From assembly GCA_964503355.1 (NCBI GenBank), contig CAZCZS010000047.1, positions 1-12,385 of the forward strand: DNA of 12,385 nt. The letters run 5' to 3'. The position numbers were made by a program, and so were the translations under genes. Source of the DNA: Mesoaciditoga sp964503355. GTDB taxonomy: Bacteria > Thermotogota > Thermotogae > Mesoaciditogales > Mesoaciditogaceae. Position 1 is the stretch's first letter; each line of letters starts with the position of its first letter. Positions 1-7,290 of the stretch are shown piece after piece. A model generated the notes under the pieces. The model did no database searches. It was not told the origin of the DNA and was given only the letters and a program-made list of their open reading frames with translations.

Positions 1-884
1 TTCGAAAATACGCTCCTCGGGCTTTGGTGATCAATTTTACCAATCCCTCAGGTCACATGAGTGAATTCGTCATAAACTATCTCAACTTTGAAAAATTCGT
101 TGGCCTATGCAACATACCTATAAATTTGATCCAGTACGTGGCGGATTTTTACAATGTGAACAGAGAAGATGTGTTTCTCAAATACTACGGATTGAATCAC
201 CTTAGCTTCGTTGAAAAGGTGTTCGTAAAAGGCAAAGACGAAACTCAAAATCTTCTTGCACACGCCCAAGATGCTTTGAAAGAAGAGGGTTATCCGGAAT
301 GGGTAGTGGACGTCTTGAAAATGTATCCAAATCCTTACCTGAGATATTATTTCATGACCGATACGATGCTTTCAAGAGAAAAAGAAGAATTGAAAGCGGG
401 AAAATTACGTTCAATGGTCGTGAAAGAAATAGAGAAAAAACTCTTCGATATCTATTCGGATCCCAAAACGAATGAAAAACCCAAAGAGCTACAACAACGA
501 GGTGGAGCGATGTATTCGACTGCAGCTGTTGAACTGATGAGGGACATGGTCTCTGGTCGACAAAGACGCCATATTTTGAACGTTAAAAACAACGGCGCTG
601 TGAGTAATCTGCCAAACGATTACGTTTTAGAAGTCTCCTGCGAGGTTATTGGAAAAAGGGTATTTCCCGTTTCAGTGGGAGAAGCGGATCCGATGGCATT
701 GGGACTGATTCATATCATCAAGCAGTATGAAAGATTGGCCATAAACGCTTACAAAAAACATTCCAGATCTGACGCTCTAAAGGCGATCCTTCTGCATCCG
801 TTGGGACCCGGTTTGGAAAAGGCTCAAGAATTTTTAGATGAAGTTTTAAAAGAGAACAATGGATGGATCGAGAATTTAAAATGA
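1..884 (+). CDS. bglT: 6-phospho-beta-glucosidase, glycoside hydrolase family 4, BglT-like (5'-partial)
   Basis: This is the C-terminal part of a GH4 enzyme, which hydrolyses 6-phospho-beta-glucosides such as cellobiose 6-phosphate in the cytoplasm by an NAD+- and Mn2+-dependent oxidation/elimination mechanism. The frame is open to the left edge (first complete codon at base 3) and stops with TGA at 882-884. About 293 residues are present; family members have roughly 415-440, so the N-terminal GxGS NAD-binding region is outside the window. Visible signatures are NFTNPSG at about 33-53, the metal-binding GLCNIP (Cys codon 108-110), GLNHLSF with the metal-binding His codon at 198-200, RGGAMYS with the presumed catalytic Tyr codon at 513-515, and NNGAVSNLPNDYV at about 591-629. 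The CNxP and RGGxxYS forms favour the 6-phospho-beta over the alpha subgroup. From memory the sequence is very close to Thermotoga BglT. The TTG at 24 is an internal Leu codon, not the start. No phosphotransferase system is visible that would supply a phosphorylated substrate. Confidence 0.93.
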   Translation, partial: RKYAPRALVINFTNPSGHMSEFVINYLNFEKFVGLCNIPINLIQYVADFYNVNREDVFLKYYGLNHLSFVEKVFVKGKDETQNLLAHAQDALKEEGYPEWVVDVLKMYPNPYLRYYFMTDTMLSREKEELKAGKLRSMVVKEIEKKLFDIYSDPKTNEKPKELQQRGGAMYSTAAVELMRDMVSGRQRRHILNVKNNGAVSNLPNDYVLEVSCEVIGKRVFPVSVGEADPMALGLIHIIKQYERLAINAYKKHSRSDALKAILLHPLGPGLEKAQEFLDEVLKENNGWIENLK

Positions 885-901
885 TTTCTTGATCGAAAAG
901 A

Positions 902-916
902 CCGCAAAACGTGCGG
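902..916 (+). other. small hairpin between the GH4 and binding-protein genes
   Basis: A 5-bp inverted repeat (CCGCA, loop AAACG, TGCGG) lies in the 62-base spacer before the binding-protein gene. It has no run of T after it, so it is not a convincing intrinsic terminator. It ends about 17 bases before the Shine-Dalgarno sequence. It may be chance, a weak mRNA structure or part of an operator. No credible -35/-10 pair was seen in this spacer, so read-through from the GH4 gene is likely. Confidence 0.25.
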
Positions 917-933
917 CCTGGGAAAAATACTTG

Positions 934-949
934 GGAGGTGTCAACTGTG
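934..949 (+). promoter_or_regulatory. ribosome binding site deciding the GTG start at 947
   Basis: GGAGGTG at 934-940 lies six bases before GTG 947-949 and is a near-perfect Shine-Dalgarno sequence. It places the start 12 codons downstream of the in-frame GTG at 911, which has no such site. The shorter protein begins directly with a basic and hydrophobic signal peptide, supporting this choice. Confidence 0.85.
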
Positions 950-2602
950 AAAAGGATAACGTTAATGACTGTGCTGCTGATTGCCATATCTTTGATAGCG
1001 TTTGGCGGCACGGTGAAGTACGGTGGAATCGTCAATTTAGGCGGTAGTGCACCAACGTATGTGGTTAACAACTTCAATCCATTCAGCCCGAATCCCGATC
1101 CGGGTGTACATTTCGTGTATGAACCGCTCATGTACGTTAATCCATTAAACGGCGCTGTTACTCCCTTTCTCGCCACGAAATACGCCTGGTCCAATAACGG
1201 TCAAACTTTAACGGTGACGATCAGAAAGAACGTTAGATGGAGTGATGGTGTGCCTTTCACACCGAAAGATGTGGAGTTCACTTTCAATCTTTTGAAGAAA
1301 TTCCCGGCTCTTGACACGAATGGTGTGTGGTCAAAACTCTCAGGTCTTCAAAGTGTTAGAGTGGAAGGACAAAACGTCGTATTTGAGTTTTCGCATCCAA
1401 ACATTCCCGAATACTTTTACATACTAAGAACTTTGATAATACCAGAACACGTGTGGGCCAACATAAAGAATCCGGTGAGTTTTCTGAACTCAAACAACCC
1501 AATTGGGACTGGGCCTTTTTTGAGGGAAAGTTACAGCGTGGCAAACAACACCGAATATTTTGCCAAAAATCCAGATTACTGGTGGAAAGGTAGACCGTAC
1601 ATAGATGGAATAAGAATCATAGGAAACACTTCAAACCAAGCCGCCTTCCTTCAAATGATAAAAGGCGAAACGGATCAGAACGACATAGCAATCGAAATGC
1701 CAGAGAAGTTGTGGGTTGCCAGAGGACCACAAACTCACATACTCTTTTGGCCGGTTCATAGCGTTAACGTGCTGTACATGAACGATGCGAAAGAACCATT
1801 TAAAGAGTCTACCTTTAGAAAAGCCATAGCTTTGGCGATAAACAAAAAACTGCTTGAAGATAGGGCTTATTTTGGAGCGGGAGGTTACGATATAAGTCAA
1901 ACTCAAATAATACCTGCTCAAAAGGATGAATGGTACGATCCGAGCCTGAAAGAAACAGATGAACTCTACAACGGTTACGATCCAAAACAAGCCATGAAAT
2001 TGTTGACTTCTATAGGCTACAAGAAAAACAGTGATGGCGTTCTTGAAAGAAATGGAAAAGTTTTACCAACTTTCAGCATATTGGTTGGAGCAGGATGGAC
2101 GGATTTCATAACCATGGCCCAGATAATCTCGCAAGAATTGAAGAACATCGGTATAAACACAACTATAGTTCAACAATCGTACAACACCTACCTGCAACAG
2201 TTGATGACGGGTAATTTTGACATGGCAATAGGCTGGCCACCCAACACCGGACCTACGCCCTTCTACGCTTACTATTCAGAATTCAATCCAGCTTTCTCGG
2301 CTCCCATAGGAAAAACCGCCATCTCAGATTACAGCCGTTATACCAATGAAACCATAACCAATTCCCTTAAGACTTTTTCCAGTTCCAGCGATAAAGAAGT
2401 ACAAAAAGAAGCGATGTACAAGATAGAAAAGGTAGTTTTGAACGATCTTCCAGCCGTTGTTCTTACAACGAGAACTGGCTTTGATCTTTACAACGCATCG
2501 AAATTCGTCGGATGGCCAACGATTTCCAATCCATACAGCAATGGATGGAACGGAACCGGTCTGGGAATGTTGCTTGTCGCTCTGACAATTCATCTCAGGT
2601 AA
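947..2602 (+). CDS. ABC transporter solute-binding protein, family 5 (Opp/Dpp type), probable oligosaccharide binder
   Basis: This is the periplasmic binding component of the family-5 importer encoded by the next four genes; it captures substrate and delivers it to the permeases. The 551-residue length is typical of family 5. Residues 1-20 form a signal peptide (Lys-Arg, then a hydrophobic core to LIAFG) with likely cleavage near residue 20 by signal peptidase I; no lipobox cysteine is present. The mature protein has family-5 hallmarks: YEPLMYVNP, then WSDGVPFTPKDVEFTFNLL, IGTGPF, NPDYWWKGRPYIDGI, FRKAIALAIN and the YDPKQAMKLL segment. In Thermotogota many family-5 binding proteins take up beta-linked gluco-, manno- or xylo-oligosaccharides rather than peptides, and the neighbouring GH4 gene favours a sugar here. 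The exact ligand cannot be read from sequence. The GTG start follows a strong Shine-Dalgarno site, so high expression is expected. A long stem-loop follows the stop codon. Confidence 0.92.
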   Translation: MKRITLMTVLLIAISLIAFGGTVKYGGIVNLGGSAPTYVVNNFNPFSPNPDPGVHFVYEPLMYVNPLNGAVTPFLATKYAWSNNGQTLTVTIRKNVRWSDGVPFTPKDVEFTFNLLKKFPALDTNGVWSKLSGLQSVRVEGQNVVFEFSHPNIPEYFYILRTLIIPEHVWANIKNPVSFLNSNNPIGTGPFLRESYSVANNTEYFAKNPDYWWKGRPYIDGIRIIGNTSNQAAFLQMIKGETDQNDIAIEMPEKLWVARGPQTHILFWPVHSVNVLYMNDAKEPFKESTFRKAIALAINKKLLEDRAYFGAGGYDISQTQIIPAQKDEWYDPSLKETDELYNGYDPKQAMKLLTSIGYKKNSDGVLERNGKVLPTFSILVGAGWTDFITMAQIISQELKNIGINTTIVQQSYNTYLQQLMTGNFDMAIGWPPNTGPTPFYAYYSEFNPAFSAPIGKTAISDYSRYTNETITNSLKTFSSSSDKEVQKEAMYKIEKVVLNDLPAVVLTTRTGFDLYNASKFVGWPTISNPYSNGWNGTGLGMLLVALTIHLR

Positions 2603-2618
2603 GAGTTGTTTTACACGA

Positions 2619-2647
2619 GAGGCATCGTTTTTTGCAAGCGATGCCTC
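2619..2647 (+). terminator. intercistronic stem-loop (attenuator or RNA-stabilising structure) after the family-5 binding-protein gene
   Basis: GAGGCATCG at 2619-2627 pairs perfectly with CGATGCCTC at 2639-2647. The stem can be extended inward by T.G, T-A and T-A pairs to about 12 bp around the loop TTTGC. Only a poor T-rich stretch (ctcttgttc) follows, so full termination is unlikely. The position, 17 bases after the stop and before the permease genes, suits partial termination or protection of the upstream mRNA from 3' exonucleases, either of which would raise binding protein over permease. Confidence 0.65.
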
Positions 2648-2700
2648 CTCTTGTTCGAATTTGGAAGTACGTGTTCATTTCGGAAAAAGTGAAATTTGAG

Positions 2701-2716
2701 GGGAGGATTCTGCTTG
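2701..2716 (+). promoter_or_regulatory. ribosome binding site deciding the TTG start at 2714
   Basis: GGGAGG at 2701-2706 is followed after seven bases by TTG at 2714-2716. The in-frame TTG at 2696 lies upstream of this site and would itself translate the Shine-Dalgarno, so it is rejected. The resulting N-terminus (MKYLLNKIAFF) is a normal DppB-type start and resembles the start of the next permease (MKYLNFFLK). Confidence 0.75.
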
Positions 2717-3688
2717 AAATACTTGTTGAATAAGATCGCTTTTTTTCTCATCACGCTATGGGTTGCCATGACGATAAACTTCATCTTACCGAGGCTCATG
2801 CCCGGAAACCCCGCCATAGCGATGATCGCAAGGTATAAGGGAAGGATAAGCATTCAAGCACTCCATTCCATAGAGGTGGCTTTCGGATTGAACGTTCATC
2901 AAAATATCTTTCAACAGTATTTCGCTTATCTTGAACGAACTCTCACCTTCAACTTCGGAACCTCTTTGGTTTATTACCCTTTATCCGTTTCTCAAGAGAT
3001 AGCCACTCACATGCCTTGGACCATAGGATTGATGGGAATCACAACCGTTATCTCCTTCGTTGTGGGAACGTGGATAGGAATCAAAGCCGCTTGGAAAAGG
3101 AACTCACCTCTAAGCAGTTCAAGCGTTGTTATCAGTCTTTTTCTGAACAGTGTGCCTTATTTTTGGATCGCTTTGCTCTTTCAGTACATATTCGGTTTTG
3201 CGTTGGGATGGTTTCCGATTTCGGGAGCTTACTCGGTGGTACAAGCTGGTGGGATAAAGATGATCGGTTCCATTCTTTACCACGCCACGCTTCCGGCTTT
3301 AACCATATTCATCACTTCAATGGGAGGATGGATATTGACGATGCGAAACAACATGATAGATGAGCTTTCAAGCGATTATTCTCTTTTTGCCTACGCGAAG
3401 GGATTACCTGAAAAGAGGATTGAATACAATTACGTCGCGAGAAATGCCATATTACCCAACTTCACGCAGTTTGCCATGGCCATAGGGTTCATAGTCAGTG
3501 GAGCGCTTCTTACCGAAATGGTTTTTTCGTATCCCGGCATCGGGTACATTCTGTACCAATCGGTTATAGGATTGGATTATCCGTTGATGCAGGCTTTATT
3601 TTTCTTCATAACTCTTTCCGTGCTTGTGGCGAATTTCATAATGGATCTTCTTTACATAGTCGTCGATCCGAGAGTGAGGGTGGAATAA
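2714..3688 (+). CDS. ABC transporter permease, OppB/DppB family
   Basis: This is the first membrane subunit of the family-5 importer; it forms half of the translocation pore. The 324 residues show six predicted membrane segments. The first is at about 8-27, followed by the LPRLMPGNP motif typical of OppB/DppB N-termini and a periplasmic region of about 70 residues. Further hydrophobic stretches lie at roughly 102-124, 137-166, 186-209, 252-271 and 294-316. The cytoplasmic EAA loop that docks on the ATPase is at about 222-248 (FAYAKGLPEKRI through ARNAILP), and VFSYPGIGYI at 270-279 is a family signature. A TTG start after a stem-loop and a good Shine-Dalgarno suggests lower output than the binding protein. 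The stop lies three bases before the start of the partner permease, implying co-translation. Confidence 0.92.
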   Translation: MKYLLNKIAFFLITLWVAMTINFILPRLMPGNPAIAMIARYKGRISIQALHSIEVAFGLNVHQNIFQQYFAYLERTLTFNFGTSLVYYPLSVSQEIATHMPWTIGLMGITTVISFVVGTWIGIKAAWKRNSPLSSSSVVISLFLNSVPYFWIALLFQYIFGFALGWFPISGAYSVVQAGGIKMIGSILYHATLPALTIFITSMGGWILTMRNNMIDELSSDYSLFAYAKGLPEKRIEYNYVARNAILPNFTQFAMAIGFIVSGALLTEMVFSYPGIGYILYQSVIGLDYPLMQALFFFITLSVLVANFIMDLLYIVVDPRVRVE

Positions 3689-3691
3689 ACC

Positions 3692-4537
3692 ATGAAATAC
3701 TTAAACTTCTTTTTAAAAGATAAAAAAATTTTGATTGGAACGTCCTTGCTGATTTTTTTCGTGATAATAGCCATTTTCGCTCCATACCTAGCGCCTTACT
3801 CTCCAAACTACATGGGATTTTCTCCACTGCAACCTCCATCTCTCAAACACTTGTTGGGAACCACGGCCACCGGGCAGGACGTTTTTTCAAGGGTTATTTG
3901 GGGAACAAGAATTTCTCTATCGGTGGGTTTGATAGTGGGAGCGTTCACAACGATAATCTCAGTGGCTTTGGCTCTTTTCTCAGGTTTTTTCGGTGGAATA
4001 GTCGATAACGTGATTTCGCTTATCATAAACGTGTTTTTGGTGATCCCGCCTTTGCCCTTGATGATCGTTTTAGCGGCGTACATGCCGAATAAAGGGGTAT
4101 GGTCGATCATATTCGTCATAACCGTAACCGGTTGGGCGTGGGGGGCGAGAACCCTTCGACCTCAAGTTATGTCCATAAAGAACAGAGATTTCGTCAACGC
4201 CTCCGTCATCGTGGGAGAAAACTCTTTTCACATAATCTTCGTCGACATCCTTCCTCATATACTCGGTTTGGTCGTTGCGAACTTCTTTGGAACGGCCATG
4301 TACGCGGTGATAAGCGAAGCGGGGCTTGAGTTCATCGGACTCGGGAACGTCAACGATATTTCTTGGGGTACCATTCTTTACTGGGCTGAAAACGATCAGG
4401 CGATATTCTTCGGATTGTGGAGTTGGCTTTTAATACCAGGAGTGTTGATAGCACTTTTGGGAACTTCTATGGCCCTTATGAATTTTGCCGTAGATGAAAT
4501 AATAAATCCAAAACTCAAGGGTGAGAGAAATGGCTAA
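3692..4537 (+). CDS. ABC transporter permease, OppC/DppC family
   Basis: This is the second membrane subunit of the family-5 importer. The 281 residues begin with an OppC_N-like segment: basic KDKKILIG, one membrane helix at about 13-30, then APYLAPYSP. LGTTATGQDVFSR at 55-67 is the OppC/DppC signature (usual form LGTDxxGRDVxSR) and is followed by five more hydrophobic segments. The EAA loop is at about 165-190, with NASVIVGENSFHIIF leading to DILPHI. ISEAGLEFIGLG at 207-218 is another family signature. Shine-Dalgarno GAGGGTGG (3676-3683) lies inside the end of the previous gene. The last eight bases overlap the start of the ATPase gene. Confidence 0.93.
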   Translation: MKYLNFFLKDKKILIGTSLLIFFVIIAIFAPYLAPYSPNYMGFSPLQPPSLKHLLGTTATGQDVFSRVIWGTRISLSVGLIVGAFTTIISVALALFSGFFGGIVDNVISLIINVFLVIPPLPLMIVLAAYMPNKGVWSIIFVITVTGWAWGARTLRPQVMSIKNRDFVNASVIVGENSFHIIFVDILPHILGLVVANFFGTAMYAVISEAGLEFIGLGNVNDISWGTILYWAENDQAIFFGLWSWLLIPGVLIALLGTSMALMNFAVDEIINPKLKGERNG

Positions 4538-5531
4538 AATTCTTCAAGTTAGAAATCTGCACGCCGGTTACGAGCTCAACGATAAAGTTGTTCACGCCGT
4601 TAGAGATGTTTCTTTCGATCTGGAAAAAGGGGAATTCTTAGGCATAGCCGGAGAATCTGGCTGTGGAAAATCCACGCTCGCATTTGCCATAACGAGGTTA
4701 CTCAGATCTCCCGGCAAAGTGTTTGATGGAGAAATACTCTTCGATGGAAAAAACATCTTGAAAATGGAAGAAGAAGAGGTAAGAAAAATAAGATGGAAGG
4801 AATTTTCAATAGTTTTTCAAGCATCGATGAACGTGTTGAATCCGATCATGAAGATAAAGGATCAAATTTACGATGCCATAACCTATCACACGCATGAGTA
4901 CGATGAAAGATTATTTGAAAGGGCCAAAGAACTTTTGGAATACACCAACATTTCACCGAAATATCTAGATGCGTATCCTCATCAGTTGAGTGGTGGTATG
5001 AAGCAACGAGTGGTTATAGCGATAGCTTTGTCTTTAAATCCAAAGCTCATAATAATGGATGAACCTACGACCGCTTTAGACGTTGTGGTTCAAAGAAGAA
5101 TACTTCAAGAGGTGGACAAACTTAGAAAGAAGTTCGGTTTTTCAGTCATCTTCATAACTCACGATCTCTCCTTGCTCATAGAGATATCCGATTCTTTGAT
5201 GATCATGTACGCGGGTCGTGTAGTTGAAAAAGCGTCGGCGAGAGAGATATTTTCCGATCCACTTCATCCTTACACTCGCGGATTGATGAATTCTTTTCCT
5301 CCGTTGCTTGGAAAAAGAAGAAGACTTCATGGCATACCGGGCTATCCTCCGGATTTATCCAAAAAGATAGAGGGATGTGCTTTTTACCCACGATGTTCTG
5401 AACGCATCTTGGATAAATGCAAAAACGTGGAACCACAACTCATGGAAATCAAAAAAGGACATTTGGTGGCGTGTAATTTGTATTCGAAAAGCTACGAAGA
5501 AGGTGCTAAAAATGGAAGCGCTAAAGGTTGA
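4530..5531 (+). CDS. ABC transporter ATP-binding protein, OppD/DppD type
   Basis: This is one of two ATPases powering the family-5 importer on the inner face of the membrane. The 333 residues contain Walker A GESGCGKST (41-49), the Q-loop VFQ near 95-97, ABC signature LSGGMKQR (153-160), Walker B LIIMDEPT (173-180) and the switch His211. The C-terminal oligopeptide-transport extension starts at HPYTRGLM (246-253). It contains four cysteines (283, 289, 297, 315) in a C-x5-C-x7-C-x17-C pattern, which in related DppD proteins is associated with an iron-sulfur cluster. The Met-Lys-Gln form of the signature and its position before the second ATPase fit DppD rather than DppF. ATG 4530 is chosen because AAGGGTGAG (4517-4525) precedes it; the in-frame GTG at 4521 falls inside that site. 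It overlaps the upstream permease by eight bases. Confidence 0.93.
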   Translation: MAKILQVRNLHAGYELNDKVVHAVRDVSFDLEKGEFLGIAGESGCGKSTLAFAITRLLRSPGKVFDGEILFDGKNILKMEEEEVRKIRWKEFSIVFQASMNVLNPIMKIKDQIYDAITYHTHEYDERLFERAKELLEYTNISPKYLDAYPHQLSGGMKQRVVIAIALSLNPKLIIMDEPTTALDVVVQRRILQEVDKLRKKFGFSVIFITHDLSLLIEISDSLMIMYAGRVVEKASAREIFSDPLHPYTRGLMNSFPPLLGKRRRLHGIPGYPPDLSKKIEGCAFYPRCSERILDKCKNVEPQLMEIKKGHLVACNLYSKSYEEGAKNGSAKG

Positions 5532-6504
5532 GAACGATACAAATGCACTCATGAAAATAAAAAATTTAAGTAAAATCTTCACCATAGGAACTTTGAAGAA
5601 AAAATACGTACATGCCATTAACAATTTAAGTCTTGACATAGGGTACAAAGAAGTGGTGGCTTTGGTAGGGGAATCCGGCAGTGGAAAGACCACTGTAGCC
5701 CGTGTAATTTCCAAACTCTACACACCAACTTCAGGCGCCGTATACCTGGAAGGCAACGAAGTTTCCAAAAAAATGCATCGCTTTGAGATCTTGGATTACA
5801 GGCGAAAAGTTCAAATGATATTCCAGGATCCATTCTCTTCGTTGAATCCCCTTTATCCGATCAGTTACGCAATTGAAAGGCCATTGAAAGTTCATAAAAT
5901 AGCGAAAACCAAGGAAGAACTGAAAGAGAACGTCAAAAATGTTCTTGAGGAATGTGGGTTGAAACCGGCGAAGGATTTTTTGAATCGTTATCCCTACGAA
6001 TTGAGTGGTGGTCAGAGGCAAAGGGTTGGAATAGCACGCGCTTTGGCCACCCATCCAAAACTGGTACTTGCCGATGAACCCACATCTATGTTAGACGTTT
6101 CGATAAGACTGGATATCATGAATCTAATGTTGGATTTAAAAGAAAAAGAAGGCATTTCATACTTGTTTATCACACACGATCTGGCTGGCGCACATTACAT
6201 GGCCGACAAGATAGCCATCATGTATGCGGGACACCTCATGGAGATCGGAGGCTCAGATGACGTTATAAACGATCCAAAGCATCCTTACACACAATTGTTG
6301 AAGAAGGCCGCTCCAAAACCAGAATCAGGTCTTGAACCGGAAAAAATAGATATAGGTGGTGAAGTTCCAGATTTAACGAATTTGCCACCAGGTTGCCCTT
6401 TTGAACCAAGATGCCCATTCGCAAAACCGGCATGTAGAGAAAGGCTTCCGGACATGATAAAAGTTGGAGAAGATCATTTCGTGAGGTGTGTGCTTTATTC
6501 GTAA
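5512..6504 (+). CDS. ABC transporter ATP-binding protein, OppF/DppF type
   Basis: This is the second ATPase of the family-5 importer, expected to pair with the preceding one. In 330 residues it has Walker A GESGSGKTT (53-61), Q-loop IFQDPFSSLNP (103-113), signature LSGGQRQR (164-171), Walker B LVLADEPT (184-191) and switch His222. The C-terminal extension after HPYTQLL carries cysteines 295, 301, 308 and 326 (C-x5-C-x6-C-x17-C). IFQDPFSSLNP and LSGGQRQRVGIARAL are characteristic of OppF/DppF. The open frame extends back to 5377, but ATG 5512 is preferred: AAGGTG lies just upstream (5500-5505) and the earlier 45 codons are merely an alternative frame of the first ATPase. The genes overlap by 20 bases, so translation is probably coupled. 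Confidence 0.93.
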   Translation: MEALKVENDTNALMKIKNLSKIFTIGTLKKKYVHAINNLSLDIGYKEVVALVGESGSGKTTVARVISKLYTPTSGAVYLEGNEVSKKMHRFEILDYRRKVQMIFQDPFSSLNPLYPISYAIERPLKVHKIAKTKEELKENVKNVLEECGLKPAKDFLNRYPYELSGGQRQRVGIARALATHPKLVLADEPTSMLDVSIRLDIMNLMLDLKEKEGISYLFITHDLAGAHYMADKIAIMYAGHLMEIGGSDDVINDPKHPYTQLLKKAAPKPESGLEPEKIDIGGEVPDLTNLPPGCPFEPRCPFAKPACRERLPDMIKVGEDHFVRCVLYS

Positions 6505-6546
6505 GATGGACAAATTGATCATGTCTGATAAAGGGAGGAATACGAA

Positions 6547-7266
6547 ATGGAAAAAAAGATGATCGACTTTTTACACGAAAACCTTCCGATGCCAAATTTG
6601 GAAGAAAGCAAGAACGTTTTGTGCGTTTTGCCCCATCCGGATGACGGCGAATTGGGGGCAGGTGGAACTGTGGCAAAGCTTAAATCCAGGGGTGCGACGG
6701 TAAATTATCTTCTCGTGACGGACGGAAGTGCCGGCATTCATGGAAAAAGTAGAGAGGAAACGAAGGAAATTCGAAAAAAAGAACAGGAAAAGGCCGCAAA
6801 AATTCTGAATGTCGATGAGATCATCTGGCTGAATTATCCAGACGGTGGCGATTACGACGTTGAAAGCGTGAAAAAAGATCTGACAAAATATCTTGAAAAA
6901 CTGAATCCCGATTTGGTGATAACGGTGGATCCTTTCCTACCCTACGAATCTCATCCCGATCATCGGATGTGCGGATTGGCGGTAGCCCAAACTCTCTTGT
7001 TCAACTTCAACACGATTCCTGTGGCTTTTTTCTTCACGGCCTATCCCAATCAATTCATCTGTATCGATAAGTACTGGGAGAAAAAATTCGAAGCCATTTC
7101 CGCTCATAAAAGTCAATTCGACTTTGAGAACGTGGAGATTTACAAAAGATATTTCGAGATGAAAGGAAGAACGTATGGAAAGAAAGTGGGCTGCAAATAC
7201 GCGGAAGGCTTTAAAGTTTTACTGCCCATGATGCTTCACGCTTTTGAAGAAGCGTTATGGATATGA
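6547..7266 (+). CDS. PIG-L/LmbE-family zinc-dependent N-deacetylase, possibly acting on N-acetylglucosaminyl saccharides
   Basis: Members of this family remove the acetyl group from N-acetylglucosamine units of small molecules: MshB on GlcNAc-inositol, the archaeal Dac proteins on diacetylchitobiose, BshB on GlcNAc-malate. This 239-residue protein has the hallmark PHPDDGELG at 29-37, where His30 and Asp33 would bind zinc and Asp32 act as general base. SHPDHR at 135-140 supplies the third ligand, His139. VTDGSAGIHG at 57-66 fits the conserved TxG(x)G loop after strand 2. No signal peptide is seen, so it should be cytoplasmic. GGGAGG (6533-6538) precedes ATG 6547 by eight bases. It lies between two sugar ABC systems and in the same cluster as a SIS aminosugar-type enzyme, which supports a saccharide deacetylase over BshB or MshB roles. 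The substrate is inferred, not shown. Confidence 0.88.
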   Translation: MEKKMIDFLHENLPMPNLEESKNVLCVLPHPDDGELGAGGTVAKLKSRGATVNYLLVTDGSAGIHGKSREETKEIRKKEQEKAAKILNVDEIIWLNYPDGGDYDVESVKKDLTKYLEKLNPDLVITVDPFLPYESHPDHRMCGLAVAQTLLFNFNTIPVAFFFTAYPNQFICIDKYWEKKFEAISAHKSQFDFENVEIYKRYFEMKGRTYGKKVGCKYAEGFKVLLPMMLHAFEEALWI

Positions 7267-7290
7267 GTAAGTGAATGGAGGGGATAAGTA

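Noticed and set aside
902..916. Short inverted repeat as an intrinsic terminator after the GH4 gene
   Set aside because: The stem is only 5 bp and no T-tract follows; kept only as a low-confidence hairpin.
718..1194. Minus-strand open frame of 158 codons across the GH4 end and binding-protein start
   Set aside because: It overlaps two well-supported genes, has no recognisable domain and no clear ribosome binding site; a shadow frame.
5377..5511. N-terminal extension of the second ATPase by 45 codons
   Set aside because: This stretch is an alternative frame of the first ATPase's cysteine-rich tail; the Shine-Dalgarno and family alignment support ATG 5512.
6505..6546. Possible promoter (TGGACA with TGATAA) before the deacetylase gene
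   Set aside because: The two hexamer-like elements are only 13 bases apart, too close for a standard promoter, and both are poor matches.
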